From the IMG/VR virus record IMGVR_UViG_3300046453_000081, positions 1-64,000 of that record: 64,000 bases of DNA; one strand, 5' to 3'. Source of the DNA: a virus. Of this stretch, positions 55,859 to 63,787 are shown piece by piece. The position numbers and the translations under genes were made by a program. Within the stretch, counting starts at the first letter, position 1. Every line of letters starts with the position of its first letter. The notes beneath the pieces are model-generated. The model searched no databases. It was not told the DNA's origin and saw nothing but the letters and a program-made list of their open reading frames with translations.

Positions 55859-55887
55859 ATGTTACACCATTGCCAGTTAAGTGTCAA
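55859..55887 (-). promoter_or_regulatory. Promoter downstream of terminator
   Basis: Reverse strand TTGACA, 17 bases, TAACAT, just after the terminator at 55904-55933. Starts the small-gene operon below 55.8 kb. Confidence 0.72.
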
Positions 55888-55903
55888 TGGATTACAAAGA
55901 AAA

Positions 55904-55933
55904 AATGCAAGAATATAACATAATTCTTGCATT
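55904..55933 (-). terminator. Intrinsic terminator
   Basis: AATGCAAGAAT / ATTCTTGCATT arms (11 bp, eight-base loop) followed on the reverse strand by TTTTCTTTG. Ends transcription of the 55954-61228 block. Confidence 0.82.
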
Positions 55934-55953
55934 AAATTTATATAGTATTATTG

Positions 55954-56484
55954 TTATGAATTTAAGTAGGTCTTTACCAAATCTTGCTCTAATATTTCTT
56001 TTATCATAGCCGATACAATTGAGAAATCAGAATTTGAAGTATCCAGTGAAAACATCATTCTTGGCATATATATCCCATTCATAGCCTTCTCATATTGAGT
56101 TAAAATATTGCCAATATCTTCTAGTTTAATCATATCATCTCCACGCATTGCCATTCTCTCAGCAATAATATTTTGTGGCGCATTTAGATAGATTACCAAT
56201 GTTTTTTTACTTAACTTTTTTGACAGTTCCGCATATTGAAATTGGTTCATCATTGGATAATTATATAAAAAACCATAAACAAGGTTGCTATAGAAAAATC
56301 TGTCAATAATAACATTCTCCCTATCAAGCAATCCCATCATATGTTCAAACATTCCATCTGAACCAAACTCTGAAATTTCAAAACTACTTCCTTTTACAAC
56401 TGTGTAGCCTGTCTTTTCAGCCAACAAACTTGCAAATGTAGTTTTACCTACACAATCACAGCCTTCAGTTACTATATTTACCAT
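55954..56484 (-). CDS. Thymidylate/deoxynucleotide kinase-like protein
   Basis: 176 residues. VTEGCDCVGKTTFASLLAEKTG is the P-loop, NVIIDRFFYSNLVYG the DR[YF] nucleotide-binding region, LVIYLNAPQNIIAERMAMRGDD the LID area. Similar to phage deoxynucleoside or dTMP kinases. Fits the dTTP supply set; exact substrate is inferred. Confidence 0.82.
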   Translation of the reverse strand: MVNIVTEGCDCVGKTTFASLLAEKTGYTVVKGSSFEISEFGSDGMFEHMMGLLDRENVIIDRFFYSNLVYGFLYNYPMMNQFQYAELSKKLSKKTLVIYLNAPQNIIAERMAMRGDDMIKLEDIGNILTQYEKAMNGIYMPRMMFSLDTSNSDFSIVSAMIKEILEQDLVKTYLNS

Positions 56485-56498
56485 TATATTTTACCACC

Positions 56499-56750
56499 CT
56501 AATTAAATGTATTAATATAACGCTTTCCCAAATCAACCATTGCAGAAAAGGTTGCATTTTCCGATTCTGCTACAGTTCTAAGTATCTGAGATTTTTTACT
56601 CTTAAAAAATAAAAATCTTTTAAACTCAAATATTGTTAATACATATGTTGGTGTTCCCACATCTTCGTTTTTATCAACTTGAAGACAATATTCATGACCA
56701 TCTTTTTTTATCAGTTCTTGAAACATTAAAATGTTATTTTCTTTGTCCAT
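56499..56750 (-). CDS. Hypothetical protein, 83 aa
   Basis: MDKENNILMFQELIKKDGHEYCLQVDKNEDVGTPTYVLTIFEFKRFLFF: beta-rich. ATG follows GTGGAGA; overlaps the 3D-domain gene by 17 bases. Confidence 0.66.
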   Translation of the reverse strand: MDKENNILMFQELIKKDGHEYCLQVDKNEDVGTPTYVLTIFEFKRFLFFKSKKSQILRTVAESENATFSAMVDLGKRYINTFN

Positions 56751-57480
56751 ATCTAATTATCTCCACCATAACTTTTCTTCTACCGAATGTGTTTGCTTCT
56801 CTTTCATTGTTGACTAGCAAATCTATTTCATATCCTTTTATTCCACCGCCAACATCCATACTGATTGCATAAAATTCGGTATTGTCATATGATATTTTAA
56901 CGATTGAATACAATGGGACTATTCTTCTATCTGTTGCAATTATCCTCATGCCCTTATATCTAATGGTGTTAGTGACATTATATCCAGTAGACGTTGTTCC
57001 TGAACAACCATAACAATAAGGTGTGTACGCTGTAGCTTCAAACACAATTGAATCAATGTGAGTAGCTTCGCCCCTAGAGGGGATTTGTGTTAATTTCTTC
57101 ATTCTCTCTTTTTTTCTTCTTAATCTTTCTTTTTCTGCCTTTTCTTGTATCAGTTTGTCGTTTTTTATTTTTACTGATTTTAGGTATTCTATTCTTTTCT
57201 TGGTATTTTTTAGTTGTTCATATTCCCCTGCTTTAATTAATTGAGAGTATTCTTCATACCATAAAACACTTCCAACGGATACATTGACAATTGAATTCCT
57301 ACGTAATATTTCATTTTTATCCTGTTCTACAATGACAATGCTCTCAATTTTCACCTTTTCACTATAGGGCAATGTGGCTGAAGATTTATCCTCAACCACA
57401 TTGTTATATTGTGAAAAGAGAAAATGAGTTATTGCTAAGACAATGGCGATACCAAAGCCCCACTTTAGAAATCTACTCAT
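56734..57480 (-). CDS. 3D-domain protein, membrane-anchored
   Basis: 248 residues from ATG 57480 (AAGGGGAAATT). N-terminal membrane anchor (FLKWGFGIAIVLAITHFLF), a long basic coiled coil (residues 100-135), then a 3D domain: FEATAYTPYCYGCSGTTSTGY ... MRIIATDRRIVPLYSIVKI ... AISMDVGGGIKGYEIDLL with its three Asp. The domain occurs in cell-wall lytic enzymes (MltA/YocH type). SPbeta YorM is of the same type. Acts outside the membrane, perhaps on peptidoglycan. Confidence 0.85.
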   Translation of the reverse strand: MSRFLKWGFGIAIVLAITHFLFSQYNNVVEDKSSATLPYSEKVKIESIVIVEQDKNEILRRNSIVNVSVGSVLWYEEYSQLIKAGEYEQLKNTKKRIEYLKSVKIKNDKLIQEKAEKERLRRKKERMKKLTQIPSRGEATHIDSIVFEATAYTPYCYGCSGTTSTGYNVTNTIRYKGMRIIATDRRIVPLYSIVKISYDNTEFYAISMDVGGGIKGYEIDLLVNNEREANTFGRRKVMVEIIRYGQRK

Positions 57481-57500
57481 AATTTCCCCTTTCTTTTTCA

Positions 57501-57514
57501 ATTATATTTATTAC
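57501..57514 (-). repeat. Dispersed element copy (ATPase stop)
   Basis: ATTATATTTATTACTTTAAG over the stop codon of the split ATPase gene. Confidence 0.4.
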
Positions 57515-58500
57515 TTTAAGCTATCAACAAATTCTGCAATAGCTTTTAAGCTATCGACATCAGTCATCTTTGTATAATCAACTTTTTTGTTGTTATGTTT
57601 TTTGATAACAGTTTTAATCTCTGCCATCTTGGTTTCATCGTCAGAATAATTACCAATTGTATTCTTTAAGTGTTCAATTAGTTCATCTGACGTATGTAGT
57701 TTATCAATAGAATTTTTTTGTTTTTCTATGTATTCGTTTGATTTTTCTTCGTGTTCTTCAAACTGAATTTGTTTTTGTTTTTCTACAGCTTTAGAATCAC
57801 CATTGTACTCTGCAAGAATAGCTTCTTCAATCACGTTAATAAATTCAGTAGGAGAGTATTTAATCTTGTCAGGAACATTTGCAAATCGTGAACCTGCTTC
57901 CAGTGTGGAATCACCTCTGAAATGAATGTAGCGTACATCCTGATATTCCTTACCAACTTTTTCTTGAGCAATATCTATGTATACAATAAAGTCAACCATG
58001 TTAAGGACAACATCACGAATCTTTCCTTGAAGTGAAAGTGTGGTCTTATCATATTCTTGACCATTCTTATGTTTGACGGTTTTTTCTTTATCATGAGTAA
58101 TAAATACCCAATGATAGCCCGCTTGGTCTAACTTTGTTACTTGCTCAAGAAATGCTGACTCTAACATATTGTGTGCTTTACCATAACCTACATCTTGCAA
58201 TACTTTATATGTTTTAGTGTCTTGAATAGATAATTGATTAAGGACATATTTTTCACAAAGTTTTTGTGCCATGTCAACTGTATCCATGCCAAGGATTCTA
58301 TATGGAACTTCATCTTTCTTTTCGACCAGTTCATCGACTAAATCAACGAATCCATCCCAATCCTCAATATCTACTGCATTAATACCATTTAAAGCGTTGT
58401 ATCCCTTTTCAAAAGCAAGTAAAAGAAGTTTAGATAAGTCACCATTATACTTTTCCTTAACTAGTTTATAAAGTAAAGATGTTTTTCCTGCTTTTGGTCG
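57511..58500 (-). CDS. P-loop ATPase (Sak4/AAA_24-like), exon 2
   Basis: Codes residues 27-355 of the spliced product. It begins RPKAGKTSLLYKLVKEKY, i.e. the P-loop without its first Gly; LLLLAFEKGYNAL, the Walker B-like RILGMDTVDMAQ and WVFITHDKEKT follow, as in RecA-like single-strand annealing/ATPase proteins of phages (SPbeta YorG type). C-terminal ~80 residues are helical and acidic. ATG 58539 within the intron could start a frame, but it would lack the complete Walker A and has no ribosome binding site. Confidence 0.82.
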   Translation of the reverse strand, partial: RPKAGKTSLLYKLVKEKYNGDLSKLLLLAFEKGYNALNGINAVDIEDWDGFVDLVDELVEKKDEVPYRILGMDTVDMAQKLCEKYVLNQLSIQDTKTYKVLQDVGYGKAHNMLESAFLEQVTKLDQAGYHWVFITHDKEKTVKHKNGQEYDKTTLSLQGKIRDVVLNMVDFIVYIDIAQEKVGKEYQDVRYIHFRGDSTLEAGSRFANVPDKIKYSPTEFINVIEEAILAEYNGDSKAVEKQKQIQFEEHEEKSNEYIEKQKNSIDKLHTSDELIEHLKNTIGNYSDDETKMAEIKTVIKKHNNKKVDYTKMTDVDSLKAIAEFVDSLK

Positions 58501-59912
58501 CAAATGCTTGTTATCGCTAAAGTTCTTTATCTCTAGCATCTAGAGGTTTCCCTCATACCTACACGCAGGACATATAGGATACGACAGGTCAATTCCTGCC
58601 TAGTTCAGAATAAATCATCAACTTAGTTATCTCACGACAGTAAGTTGTCCCTCTCTCGTGGCTTTATTATACTCTACACATATTAAATATTTCTTAAAGA
58701 AATACATTCCTCAAATATATTTCTTTTTCTCCTTAACGATAAACAGTCTTCTTTATACATCATTTCATATATTTTAATTGAATGAAATGTGCTATACTCA
58801 ATCTCATACAGATTTTGTTTTCGTTTTGAGACTTTCTTAATAGGTATTTCTTTGTCTGATTGACAGTGAATAACTTCAACAATTTTCTTAAGTATTTTTT
58901 CAGAACCACTTACAATTCTGAGTCTTAGTTGTGGTGTAATCGTCTTTACTCCAAACTTATTAGTTGGATATGTTATCCCAATACTACCATCACCATCAAA
59001 GTAACCTCTAACGAAATCCATCTCATATTCTTTTGGCACATTCGGAAACTCTATAATTAGGGATTTTCTGTTTTCAATTCCTAAGTCAATTAGGGTTTGA
59101 CAAAATTTAACAGACCTGATTATTAAATTTACATTACTGAATTTCCCACTTTTTCCATATTCTAAATTACCTGTGTAAGATAGTTTTCTTCTTATTTCTT
59201 CTAACAATTCGACGTTATATTCATCATCTTTTAGTCCGATTTTTAGTATGCCAAAGTTTTTCTTTCCCTTAGTAATAGTGCCATCGGAAGCTATCAGACC
59301 TAAAATATATGCCATATCGCTAGACCATTCTTTAAAATAGTCTTCATTAACATTGTAAAGTCTATTTTGTGTGTGTCTTCCTGTTTCCCTCATTGCCATG
59401 TTTGCTTCGCTAGGGCTTCTTTTTTCAATTCCATTATATACCATAATGTCACTAACAAGTTTTATAGAAACACCTAGTTTTTTAGCTATTTCAAAACATG
59501 ACATTTTTTCATTGATATACAGATTACGAATAGCGTCACTGTATTTTTCTCTATTCTTATCTTTTCTTCTCTTAAATGGAATATTGAGTTTTTCGCACCA
59601 TTTAACTAATGTCTGATAACGACAATTCGCCTTTTTACAAACATCCATTGTTGGAGTTTCTTTCACAACTAATTCTTCATATAAGAAATTTCTATCCTTA
59701 TAAAGAAAATCGCTCATTTTATTCACCGCCTTTCAGTAGTTAAGATGTGAGGAAAGTTAATATTGTAGTTTCAAAAGCTATTCGTTGCACCTGTATAGCC
59801 TTTTAAAGCCATACTTCGGTTCGCATTGCCATATCCATAAGGACTTAGGGTTTTACGATTTTCAGAGGAATTTGCAACAGTGCGTCACCGCAACTGTGGG
59901 GCAGACCTATTT
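58501..59912 (-). other. Group I intron in the ATPase gene
   Basis: 1412 bases. The 5' exon ends ...TCGGGT and the intron begins AAATAGGTCTGCCCC; GCCC (59902-59899) pairs with exon GGGT, with the required U.G at the splice site (P1), and GGTC (59907-59904) pairs with GACC of the 3' exon (P10). The intron ends ...CATTTG, with terminal G. Splicing joins GGT to CGA and rebuilds the Walker A GRPKAGKT exactly. It encodes a LAGLIDADG endonuclease; conserved-core pairings P3-P8 were not fully drawn. Confidence 0.85.
58683..59717 (-). CDS. LAGLIDADG homing endonuclease, intron-encoded
   Basis: 344 residues from ATG 59717 (GGCGGTGA upstream). Two LAGLIDADG helices: YILGLIASDGTI (~residue 136) and FVRGYFDGDGSIG (~residue 235), so a monomeric two-motif enzyme. 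The N-terminal ~110 residues contain HTH-like parts (CRYQTLVKWCEKLN and SCFEIAKKLGVSIKLVSDIM). Expected to cut the intronless ATPase allele at the P-loop codons. Confidence 0.93.
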   Translation of the reverse strand: MSDFLYKDRNFLYEELVVKETPTMDVCKKANCRYQTLVKWCEKLNIPFKRRKDKNREKYSDAIRNLYINEKMSCFEIAKKLGVSIKLVSDIMVYNGIEKRSPSEANMAMRETGRHTQNRLYNVNEDYFKEWSSDMAYILGLIASDGTITKGKKNFGILKIGLKDDEYNVELLEEIRRKLSYTGNLEYGKSGKFSNVNLIIRSVKFCQTLIDLGIENRKSLIIEFPNVPKEYEMDFVRGYFDGDGSIGITYPTNKFGVKTITPQLRLRIVSGSEKILKKIVEVIHCQSDKEIPIKKVSKRKQNLYEIEYSTFHSIKIYEMMYKEDCLSLRRKRNIFEECISLRNI

Positions 59913-59990
59913 ACCCGAAATACAATATTTATAAAGAGTCCAATCTGCTACTACTTTGTTTGTTTTAATTTTATCTAACATTGATAACAT
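59913..59990 (-). CDS. P-loop ATPase, exon 1
   Basis: 26 codons: MLSMLDKIKTNKVVADWTLYKYCISG, from ATG 59990 behind GGGAGAAG. Unspliced RNA would add only Lys and a stop (AAATAG). Joining to exon 2 gives YCISGRPKAGKTS, a full GxxxxGKT. Confidence 0.82.
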
Positions 59991-60069
59991 CAAATCACTT
60001 CTCCCTTATATTTTATCACTTTTGGGAAGAATGTTCCATTGAATCTCCCCAAAAGTCATAAATCCGTAA

Positions 60070-60125
60070 ATTTTATTTACTACTTGTTAAACATATGTAT
60101 TACTATTGTTAATTATATCTATCAC
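60070..60125 (-). promoter_or_regulatory. Two dispersed elements upstream of the ATPase
   Basis: ATTTTATTTACTACTTGTTA (60070-60083 core) and ATTATATCTATCACTTATGT (60112-60125 core), about 42 bases apart, four helical turns. The second is flanked on the reverse strand by TTAACA and TAACAA with 17-base spacing, a possible promoter. Confidence 0.5.
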
Positions 60126-60136
60126 TTATGTTAAAC

Positions 60137-61228
60137 TTAGTTGAAGGGTAACGAATCATCATCATCCGATTCATCTGAAGCAAAAGGATTATCTGACATG
60201 TCTTCTTCATCTACTAAATCCTCTTCAACAATAAAGTCTTCAAGTTTATAGCGTTTTTGTACAAACGATTTAAGGTCTACACCTGTAATTTGTAGTTCTG
60301 TTATACGCTTTGTATTAGCACGTTTACCTTGTCCTTTAGGAGTATAACCACCATCCCCAAAGATAGAATCTTTTGGTGCTTCTACTTCTTCGGTTTCAAC
60401 TTGTTCAGTTCTATTAACACATAATCCTACTACCTTCACATAGTCGCCAAATTTAAGTTTGCTATTGAACGCTGTAGCAACTGTTTTTAGCTTGGCATCC
60501 TCTGTATCAATGACAAATGGATAGTCAAAGAATGTGCCATCGTAAGAAATTGTTCGACCAAGTACAGTAAGTTTTTTAGTCTTTTTATCATACGCACTAC
60601 CAACAAAGATTAGTTCTTGTTCAAATGAAGCTGTTTCTTCAAACTTTTCATCAGCAAAATCAACTTGCTTAACTAACTTTGAAGCGTATTTAATTTGATA
60701 TTTTGCTTGTTTGACTTTTTCACCCTGTTGATTTTCGTATTCGCTAAGAGTTAAATCACCACTTACTGAAATACTATCCCCATCATCAAACGTTTGGAAA
60801 ATGCTATCTACAGCATCATATTCAACAAATGTTTCATAAACAATTTTTTTCTTTTCAGCTTCATCGTCTTCAAATCTACCAACGTTGATACCAATAAGAT
60901 TCCACCCTTCAGGAATGTCATCACGATTTTCAAATGATAGTTTCTTTGTAGGTGTTTTCTTACCCTGTTTACGTAATTTTTCTCGCTCCTCTTTTTTTAG
61001 TGCTTGAGAAATGTAAGCGTCTTTTTCCATTCCGTATAATTCAACAAACAACTCATTTGTTTCATTCGTCTTCACTGAAAAACGTAAGCTTCTCCATTCC
61101 TTACCAATATTCTTCCCCTTATCGAACTCACCTTCTGTGTAAGCCTTGTCCTCACTGATACGGTTTACAATTCCAACTGCTCTCCATGTTCCTTTTGTTT
61201 GTACTAATGGTGTTTTTTCTTTTGCCAT
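60137..61228 (-). CDS. SSB-like single-stranded DNA-binding protein
   Basis: 363 residues. Beta-rich body, probably two OB folds (WRAVGIVNRISEDKAYTEGEFDKGKNIGKEWRSLRFSVKT and GDYVKVVGLCVNRTEQ), then a linker with Gly/Lys and a very acidic C-terminus ending DESDDDDSLPFN. That ending matches the SSB tail (DDD..PF) which recruits repair and replication proteins. It directly precedes the ATPase gene in the transcript. Assignment rests on the tail, OB-like pattern and context. Confidence 0.72.
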   Translation of the reverse strand: MAKEKTPLVQTKGTWRAVGIVNRISEDKAYTEGEFDKGKNIGKEWRSLRFSVKTNETNELFVELYGMEKDAYISQALKKEEREKLRKQGKKTPTKKLSFENRDDIPEGWNLIGINVGRFEDDEAEKKKIVYETFVEYDAVDSIFQTFDDGDSISVSGDLTLSEYENQQGEKVKQAKYQIKYASKLVKQVDFADEKFEETASFEQELIFVGSAYDKKTKKLTVLGRTISYDGTFFDYPFVIDTEDAKLKTVATAFNSKLKFGDYVKVVGLCVNRTEQVETEEVEAPKDSIFGDGGYTPKGQGKRANTKRITELQITGVDLKSFVQKRYKLEDFIVEEDLVDEEDMSDNPFASDESDDDDSLPFN

Positions 61229-61345
61229 TGTTAAATTCCTCCTTGAGATATGTATAATTAATATTTTGTCTTGATGCGTAGCTTGGTAGTTAACTGTTTG
61301 AAGGTGGACTTCTCACAGATATTCAACTCCTTTATCACATAGTTA

Positions 61346-61374
61346 ATAATATCATTTTATTTATCACTTGTCAA
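61346..61374 (-). promoter_or_regulatory. Promoter of the SSB-ATPase operon with embedded element
   Basis: Reverse strand TTGACA, 17-base spacer AGTGATAAATAAAATGA, TATTAT. Same design as 5500-5528 and 18834-18862, with the dispersed element (61354-61367) as the spacer. Confidence 0.78.
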
Positions 61375-61448
61375 GCTTTGTCGAATCTTGTCTAAAACCG
61401 TCTTTTTAATACAGGTCGGCTATACAAGATGACAATATTCCTATATAT

Positions 61449-61462
61449 ATTATATTTATCAT
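61449..61462 (-). repeat. Dispersed element copy near 61.45 kb
   Basis: ATTATATTTATCATTTGTGA just after the stop of the 61479-61862 gene; TTCACA lies at the -35 position. Confidence 0.45.
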
Positions 61463-61478
61463 TTGTGAAGCAACCCTT

Positions 61479-61862
61479 TCACAAAAGAAGTCGCAACATT
61501 TTTGCTCTTGGGGATTTTAAGTGTTCAGTAAATAATTTCTCAAGTGAAATCTTACCATTCTTAATTTTATTTGTCAATAGCAAGAACTCTTGTTTGGTTA
61601 TTGGATGTAAAAACAATTCTTCTAGTGCTTGCACTTGGTTCTTTGAATATTTTTCTGTGAATTCATCGAACTGTTGTGGATACTGCTCTAATCTGTGAAC
61701 CCTGTAGTCGCTTACAGCCAAATTTTCATTAGAGGAATCTAAAAGAAAATTGTAAATAAATGAATCAGCTTGCTCAAGACGGTCGATTAAAATACTTAAA
61801 ATGCCCTTGTTTTCATTTGTTAAGTTCTTAACTGTAAAACCATTGATTAAAACTAATTCCAT
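61479..61862 (-). CDS. Hypothetical protein, 127 aa
   Basis: MELVLINGFTVKNLTNENKGILSILIDRLEQADSFIYNFLLDSSNEN; helical C-terminus with LEELFLHPITKQEFLLLTNKIKNG. Behind its own promoter (61946-61975) with an operator-like inverted repeat. Possibly a regulator or immunity-linked protein by position only. Confidence 0.72.
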   Translation of the reverse strand: MELVLINGFTVKNLTNENKGILSILIDRLEQADSFIYNFLLDSSNENLAVSDYRVHRLEQYPQQFDEFTEKYSKNQVQALEELFLHPITKQEFLLLTNKIKNGKISLEKLFTEHLKSPRAKMLRLLL

Positions 61863-61907
61863 GCCGACAACAACTCCCCATAATCTCTCTCTTTAATATT
61901 GCTTTTT

Positions 61908-61944
61908 GTTTACTATATAATAATAGTTGTTCAATATAGTAAAC
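61908..61944. repeat. Operator-like inverted repeat
   Basis: Perfect 11-bp arms GTTTACTATAT / ATATAGTAAAC (61908-61918, 61934-61944) with a 15-base centre, just downstream of a -10 box. Typical position for a repressor site over the transcription start. Confidence 0.6.
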
Positions 61945-61945
61945 A

Positions 61946-61975
61946 ATTATACAAAAAATATTTTTATATGTGTAA
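61946..61975 (-). promoter_or_regulatory. Promoter of the 61479-61862 gene
   Basis: Reverse strand TTACAC, 18 bases, TATAAT, immediately before the inverted repeat. Confidence 0.6.
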
Positions 61976-62030
61976 TTTAAATACTCTGCTCATATTCTTA
62001 TTATATCTTTCCTGTCATTATACGTCTATA

Positions 62031-62044
62031 ATTTTATTTATCAC
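62031..62044 (-). repeat. Dispersed element copy near 62.03 kb
   Basis: ATTTTATTTATCACTTGTAT in the 365-base gap upstream of 61862. A related TTTATCAC core lies at 62112-62119. Apart from these, the promoter, the inverted repeat and the terminator, nothing is seen in this gap. Confidence 0.5.
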
Positions 62045-62157
62045 TTGTATGTAGATTTAGTGACTTTCATGGGACATAATGACGATTTTTTAAAAAAAAT
62101 GTTTGACAACATTTATCACACTTAGTCGAATAAGCATATTAATTGGAACAAAGTGTC

Positions 62158-62210
62158 ATAAATAAGGGAAGTCCCCTGATACCATATATCAAGAGACTTC
62201 CCTTATTTAT
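62158..62210. terminator. Strong bidirectional terminator
   Basis: Perfect 16-bp arms (62158-62173, 62195-62210), containing AAGGGAAGTC, around a 21-base loop that itself contains GATA/TATC. A/T-rich on both sides. Closes the regulator operon 62227-63707. Confidence 0.8.
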
Positions 62211-62226
62211 TATATTGCCATATCGT

Positions 62227-62484
62227 TTATTCATTTCCATTTTCATCTGCATTAAATTCAAATAAATCATTTATATCCACACTTAACATGTCTGCAATAG
62301 CAAATCCATAAACTAATTTCCAACTAACGTTATTATTTAATAGTTCCATAAAATTATTATACTTAATAGTAAAACCATACTTCGTTGTCCATCGTTCATG
62401 GAATTCCTTTGCAGTCCACTCTTCTTTTCCAATTAAATTCTGAAATCTTTGTCTGTTTAATTTCGCATCTGTCAATACCATAGT
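62227..62484 (-). CDS. Small Xre-like helix-turn-helix protein
   Basis: 85 residues from ATG 62484 (GAGGGG eight bases upstream). KLNRQRFQNLIGKEEWTAKEFHERWTTKYGFTIKYNNFMELLNN, closing with ADMLSVDINDLFEF, the usual last helix and DLFEF of Xre/Cro-type domains. Co-transcribed with the recombinase-fold gene; probable immunity or lysis-lysogeny regulator. Confidence 0.68.
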   Translation of the reverse strand, partial: TMVLTDAKLNRQRFQNLIGKEEWTAKEFHERWTTKYGFTIKYNNFMELLNNNVSWKLVYGFAIADMLSVDINDLFEFNADENGNE

Positions 62485-62498
62485 TTTCGCCCCTCTTT

Positions 62499-63707
62499 TT
62501 ATACGAACGTACATTCCTCTTTGTATAATTTCTTAATAATTTCTGGATTACAATATTTTTTAACAGGATACCAATTTTCAATATTATATATGGCACATAT
62601 TTCTAAATAATCTTCTTTTGTTAATACTCCATTTTTTATTCTTCTACTCGCTTCATAGATTATACCACTTCTAACAATGTTTTTAGCAGTTAGATACGGA
62701 TAGCCTAGTACTTCATTAATCATTTTGATTTTTCTATAAATAACCATTTTATCCACAGGTCTATTTTTCTCGTCAGTCCTAGTAATAGAGGTGCGGATTA
62801 CGTAATCATTGCTAACTAGGTTCGTAAGTAAACCAACCGATTCATCTTGAATATCGCCATTTCTCTTAACGTATTCTTCTTGAATCATTGCTTTTTCTAA
62901 TAAGTCCATTGTGGACTGAGTTAGCTTAACCTTCCTCTTACTATTATCTTCGTTGTATACTATAAGAATATTGTTATTGTCTATTGCTTGTCGGACATGT
63001 TCTTTCTTGATGTTTCGTATTTCAGATAACGATTCTCCCTGAATCCCTTCGAACAATAATTTGATAATAACAGCGTCTTGAGGATTTTTGCAGTCCCAAT
63101 TGATTTTTTCAATTGTTGCTCTTGTGAAGTATAACTCTAACTCTTTGTCAACAAATCTTATAAAATAATCCATAGGTAATGTCTTTAATTCATTATTTTT
63201 AGCACTTGTCTCGCTATTGTCGATGCACCAATCAATGTATGTTGAAATGATTCTTCCATTAACGTGGGAAGCTGATTCTGTTAGTGGCTCTAATTCATAC
63301 AATACATTTTCCAGTTCAGACAAGGTAAACAGAGATAAGTCTTTATTATATTTGTCTTCATACTTCAAACTTTTCTCAAGAATTCTTGCATATGGTGTTT
63401 GTGTATTGCTTGGGTATCTGTGAAGGAATTTTAATTTAATTTTATTATTGTAGAATGTCTCTAGATTATATTTTTCACTTTTGGTAATTTCAAATACAGA
63501 ATGAATTAACATGTATTTTACAGATAATTTTAATTCCTCGACATCTTGGCTCAAAATAATCTTACGTACTTCTCCGCTGAGTAGACCATACTTTTCCATC
63601 AATATTTTTAATTCTTTTTCCCCATCAACTCTACTCCTTATTTCGTCAATTCCACTGATTACTAATGCATTGATTTTTCTTGTTTTATCTCTATCAATTT
63701 TTGTCAT
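62499..63707 (-). CDS. Tyrosine-recombinase-fold protein, MrpR/YopR-like regulator candidate
   Basis: 402 residues from ATG 63707 (AAAGGAG). Residues ~60-185 look like a helical SAM-like core-binding domain; NPQDAVIIKLLFEGIQGESLSEIRNIKKEHV is the start of a phage-integrase catalytic fold, and YPYLTAKNIVRSGIIYEASRR sits where integrases have HxxR. The catalytic Arg (usual GLR.SEL) is missing (GIQGESLSEI) and no clear active-site Tyr is seen. SPbeta MrpR is a repressor with this inactive recombinase fold, so this is a good candidate for the operator-binding master regulator. Confidence 0.7.
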   Translation of the reverse strand: MTKIDRDKTRKINALVISGIDEIRSRVDGEKELKILMEKYGLLSGEVRKIILSQDVEELKLSVKYMLIHSVFEITKSEKYNLETFYNNKIKLKFLHRYPSNTQTPYARILEKSLKYEDKYNKDLSLFTLSELENVLYELEPLTESASHVNGRIISTYIDWCIDNSETSAKNNELKTLPMDYFIRFVDKELELYFTRATIEKINWDCKNPQDAVIIKLLFEGIQGESLSEIRNIKKEHVRQAIDNNNILIVYNEDNSKRKVKLTQSTMDLLEKAMIQEEYVKRNGDIQDESVGLLTNLVSNDYVIRTSITRTDEKNRPVDKMVIYRKIKMINEVLGYPYLTAKNIVRSGIIYEASRRIKNGVLTKEDYLEICAIYNIENWYPVKKYCNPEIIKKLYKEECTFV

Positions 63708-63787
63708 GTTTTTCACTCCTTTGTATTGCACCCTTTATTGTCTCAATGTTATTTATTTGAGTTTTTATTGTACTAATACTTAATTTA

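Noticed and set aside
55836-55865. Nine-codon leader peptide starting in the element at 55832-55845
   Set aside because: ATG lies in frame for only nine codons with no conserved product, so there is too little to support a real gene.
57511-58539. ATPase starting at ATG 58539
   Set aside because: It would begin inside the intron, lack the first Gly of the P-loop and have no ribosome binding site.
62103-62131. TTGACA with a TTTATCAC core on the forward strand, possible forward promoter
   Set aside because: The sequence 17 bases on is TCGAAT, a poor -10, and no forward gene follows; a terminator lies just ahead.
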